Below are positions 22,326 to 23,634 of a stretch of 23,634 nt of DNA, piece by piece (positions within the stretch are counted from its first letter, which is position 1; the number at the start of each line of letters is the position of its first letter). The stretch covers positions 10,915 through 34,548 of the forward strand of contig DDYL01000097.1 in NCBI GenBank assembly GCA_002347925.1, read 5' to 3'. Made by a program: the position numbers and the translations under genes. The notes beneath the pieces were generated by a model, which saw only the letters and a program-made list of their open reading frames with translations, made no database searches and was not told the DNA's origin. The stretch is from Chloroflexi bacterium UBA2235. GTDB taxonomy: Bacteria; Chloroflexota; UBA11872; UBA12225.

Positions 22326-23634
22326 ATGATGCCGGCAACGACCAGTACTGGAATAGCGACTGTGGGGCAGGAAGGCCTGCTTAGGGAAACCGTAGTTTCG
22401 GCGCCGGGCGACACCATCGTCGCAGTTGCGACCCCTCATGGCGAGGGCGCCATCGCAGTTGTGAGAGTGAGTGGGCCGGACGTGTCCACAATCATCAGGC
22501 GCGTTATCCGATGGGTCGGGACGCGCAAGCTGGTGTCGCGGCGGGTTGCCCTGGCTTGGGTAATCGACGCTAATACTGGAGAGAAGATCGACCAGGTAAT
22601 GGCGGTCTACATGGCCGGTCCCAGTACGTATACCGGTGAGCCGACCCTCGAGATCATGTGCCATGGAGGCCTCGCGTCTACGGAAGCGGTGCTTTCGGCC
22701 GTGATCAGTGCCGGGGCAAGACCGGCCAACCGAGGTGAGTTCACGTTGCGCGCGTTTCTTAGCGGACGCATTGATCTCACGCAGGCCGAGGCCGTCCTCG
22801 ACGCGGTCCGTGCCCCGACCCGCGCAGGTGTCGAGGTGGCCGTCGACCATCTGGCCGGTTCGCTGGCACGCGCCATCGGATTGATCAGGGATAACCTGAT
22901 TGCGGTTGATGCGGAACTTGAGGCCACATTTGATTTTTCTGACGATGATGTTCCGTCCATTGACAGAACGGTCCTGCGAGCGCGCGTCGACGCGTTGAGG
23001 CAACAGGTTGACGCGCTGGTGCGTTCCGCACGGGCGGGTCGCATCAGGCGCCACGGCTGGCGTGTCGCAATCGTCGGGTCGCCAAATGCTGGCAAAAGCA
23101 GCCTTTTCAATGCCCTGCTGGATAGGCCCCGGGCAATCGTCACTGACGAACCCGGGACCACACGCGACACGCTTGAAGAGACCCTTGACCTTGACGGAAT
23201 GGCAGTGATCCTGACTGATACCGCTGGATGGCCAGTTGATGCACTGAGGGAATTGGGAATCGTCGAGCGGATTGGTGTTGATCGCAGTCACGACGTTGTC
23301 AAAGGAGCCGATGCGGTCATTCACGTTGTCGACGGGTCGGACTGGTCCGGCGTCGGGTTCGACACACACCGGGGGCTCATTTCCTCCCTTGCCTCAGGCG
23401 CGACACAGGTCGTCGCAATTACAAAGGCTGACCTGGGAGCAGATCCGGCGCTCCGCGCACACATGACCACGTACTTGGGAAGCACCGTGGCCGTATCTGC
23501 GATGACCGGTGAGGGCATCGACACACTCCGTCGCACCTTGGGTGAATTGGCCCTGGAGGCAACAAAAACCGGCGGTGGGAGCAGTCCAGCCTCGTCGGTG
23601 GTAGTTACAAACCCTCGGCACATCGCGCTGCTTG
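22326..23634 (+). CDS. mnmE: tRNA uridine-5-carboxymethylaminomethyl modification GTPase MnmE (5' part, 436 codons)
   Basis: The gene runs off the right edge of the window. MnmE with MnmG modifies the wobble uridine (cmnm5U) of several tRNAs. The N-terminal THF-binding domain shows 'DTIVAVATPHGEGAIAVVRVSGPD' (29-52), preceded by about 28 extra residues. 'PSTYTGEPTLEIMCHGG' and 'ANRGEFTLRAFLSGRIDLTQAEAVLD' are family hallmarks. The inserted G domain has G1 'GSPNAGKSSLFN' (251-262), G2 'EPGTTRDT', G3 'DTAGW' and G4 'TKAD'. 'NPRHIALL' marks the return to the C-terminal helices. The final C-(I/L)-G-K motif is outside the window. ATG 22326 has GGGA with 5-nt spacing; ATG 22329 is the next codon. 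Because no stop is in the window, simple ORF lists miss it. Confidence 0.95.
   Translation, partial: MMPATTSTGIATVGQEGLLRETVVSAPGDTIVAVATPHGEGAIAVVRVSGPDVSTIIRRVIRWVGTRKLVSRRVALAWVIDANTGEKIDQVMAVYMAGPSTYTGEPTLEIMCHGGLASTEAVLSAVISAGARPANRGEFTLRAFLSGRIDLTQAEAVLDAVRAPTRAGVEVAVDHLAGSLARAIGLIRDNLIAVDAELEATFDFSDDDVPSIDRTVLRARVDALRQQVDALVRSARAGRIRRHGWRVAIVGSPNAGKSSLFNALLDRPRAIVTDEPGTTRDTLEETLDLDGMAVILTDTAGWPVDALRELGIVERIGVDRSHDVVKGADAVIHVVDGSDWSGVGFDTHRGLISSLASGATQVVAITKADLGADPALRAHMTTYLGSTVAVSAMTGEGIDTLRRTLGELALEATKTGGGSSPASSVVVTNPRHIALL

Noticed and set aside
22116..23369. 417-residue minus-strand open frame
   Set aside because: Most of it is antisense to mnmE, whose family motifs are unmistakable. 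The last about 60 codons (22116-22304, from 'MPATRRW') lie in the mnmE/TPR gap and look somewhat protein-like, but have no Shine-Dalgarno and overlap the TPR start, so I do not call a gene.
1..23634. tRNA, rRNA, CRISPR arrays, IS elements, attachment sites
   Set aside because: No cloverleaf with a TTC-arm, no rRNA-like conserved blocks, no regularly spaced direct repeats, no transposase or integrase motifs seen in any frame.

Overview
The window (about 60% G+C by eye) is densely coding bacterial chromosome with no rRNA, tRNA, CRISPR array or insertion sequence that I can recognise. A Chloroflexota bacterium, possibly of the Dehalococcoidia/SAR202/Thermomicrobia side, is my best guess. The clues are the LeuRS signature of the SVGH-C-RNY type, a small membrane-anchored TPR protein with Pro/Thr-rich linkers, and the mix of an M81 peptidase with many MFS transporters. 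This is inference from family resemblance, not a database result.

Layout, left to right. 1-485 (-) is the N-terminal part of a membrane-anchored sorbosone-dehydrogenase-like beta-propeller. 646-1827 (-) is an NlpC/P60- or CHAP-like peptidoglycan hydrolase without a signal peptide. 1940-2296 (+) is queF, the queuosine-pathway nitrile reductase. 2344-3408 (-) is an APH-fold phosphotransferase. 3583-4992 (+) is a cysteine-free FliD-like filament-cap protein, and 5177-6748 (+) is a short methionyl-tRNA synthetase. 6786-9265 (-) is a tight three-gene operon: an unknown soluble protein, a membrane-anchored phospholipase-D-like protein and an exported protein. Divergent from it, 9415-9642 (+) is a SelW/Rdx-family selenoprotein with an in-frame UGA and a bacterial SECIS hairpin. 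A six-frame ORF scan that stops at UGA breaks this gene. 9830-11344 (+) is an M81 (MlrC-like) metallopeptidase. 11379-12280 (-) is a two-gene unit: a DUF971 protein and a membrane protein.

12506-18486 is a transporter block with four different MFS permeases and one DUF983 zinc-ribbon membrane protein. Two permeases form an operon around a hairpin that reaches the downstream Shine-Dalgarno. The DUF983 ORF and the last MFS gene overlap antisense at their 3' ends by 142 bp. 18487-18792 has no confident gene but many inverted repeats. 18793-21597 (-) is leuS, 21725-22147 (-) is the TPR protein, and 22326 to the end (+) is the first 436 codons of the tRNA-modification GTPase mnmE.

Functional themes: translation and tRNA (metG, leuS, mnmE, queF), efflux or uptake (four MFS), and cell surface (hydrolase plus FliD-like protein). 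The clearest special system is the Sec-containing redox protein. It implies that the genome elsewhere encodes the selenocysteine machinery (selA, selB, selC, selD).
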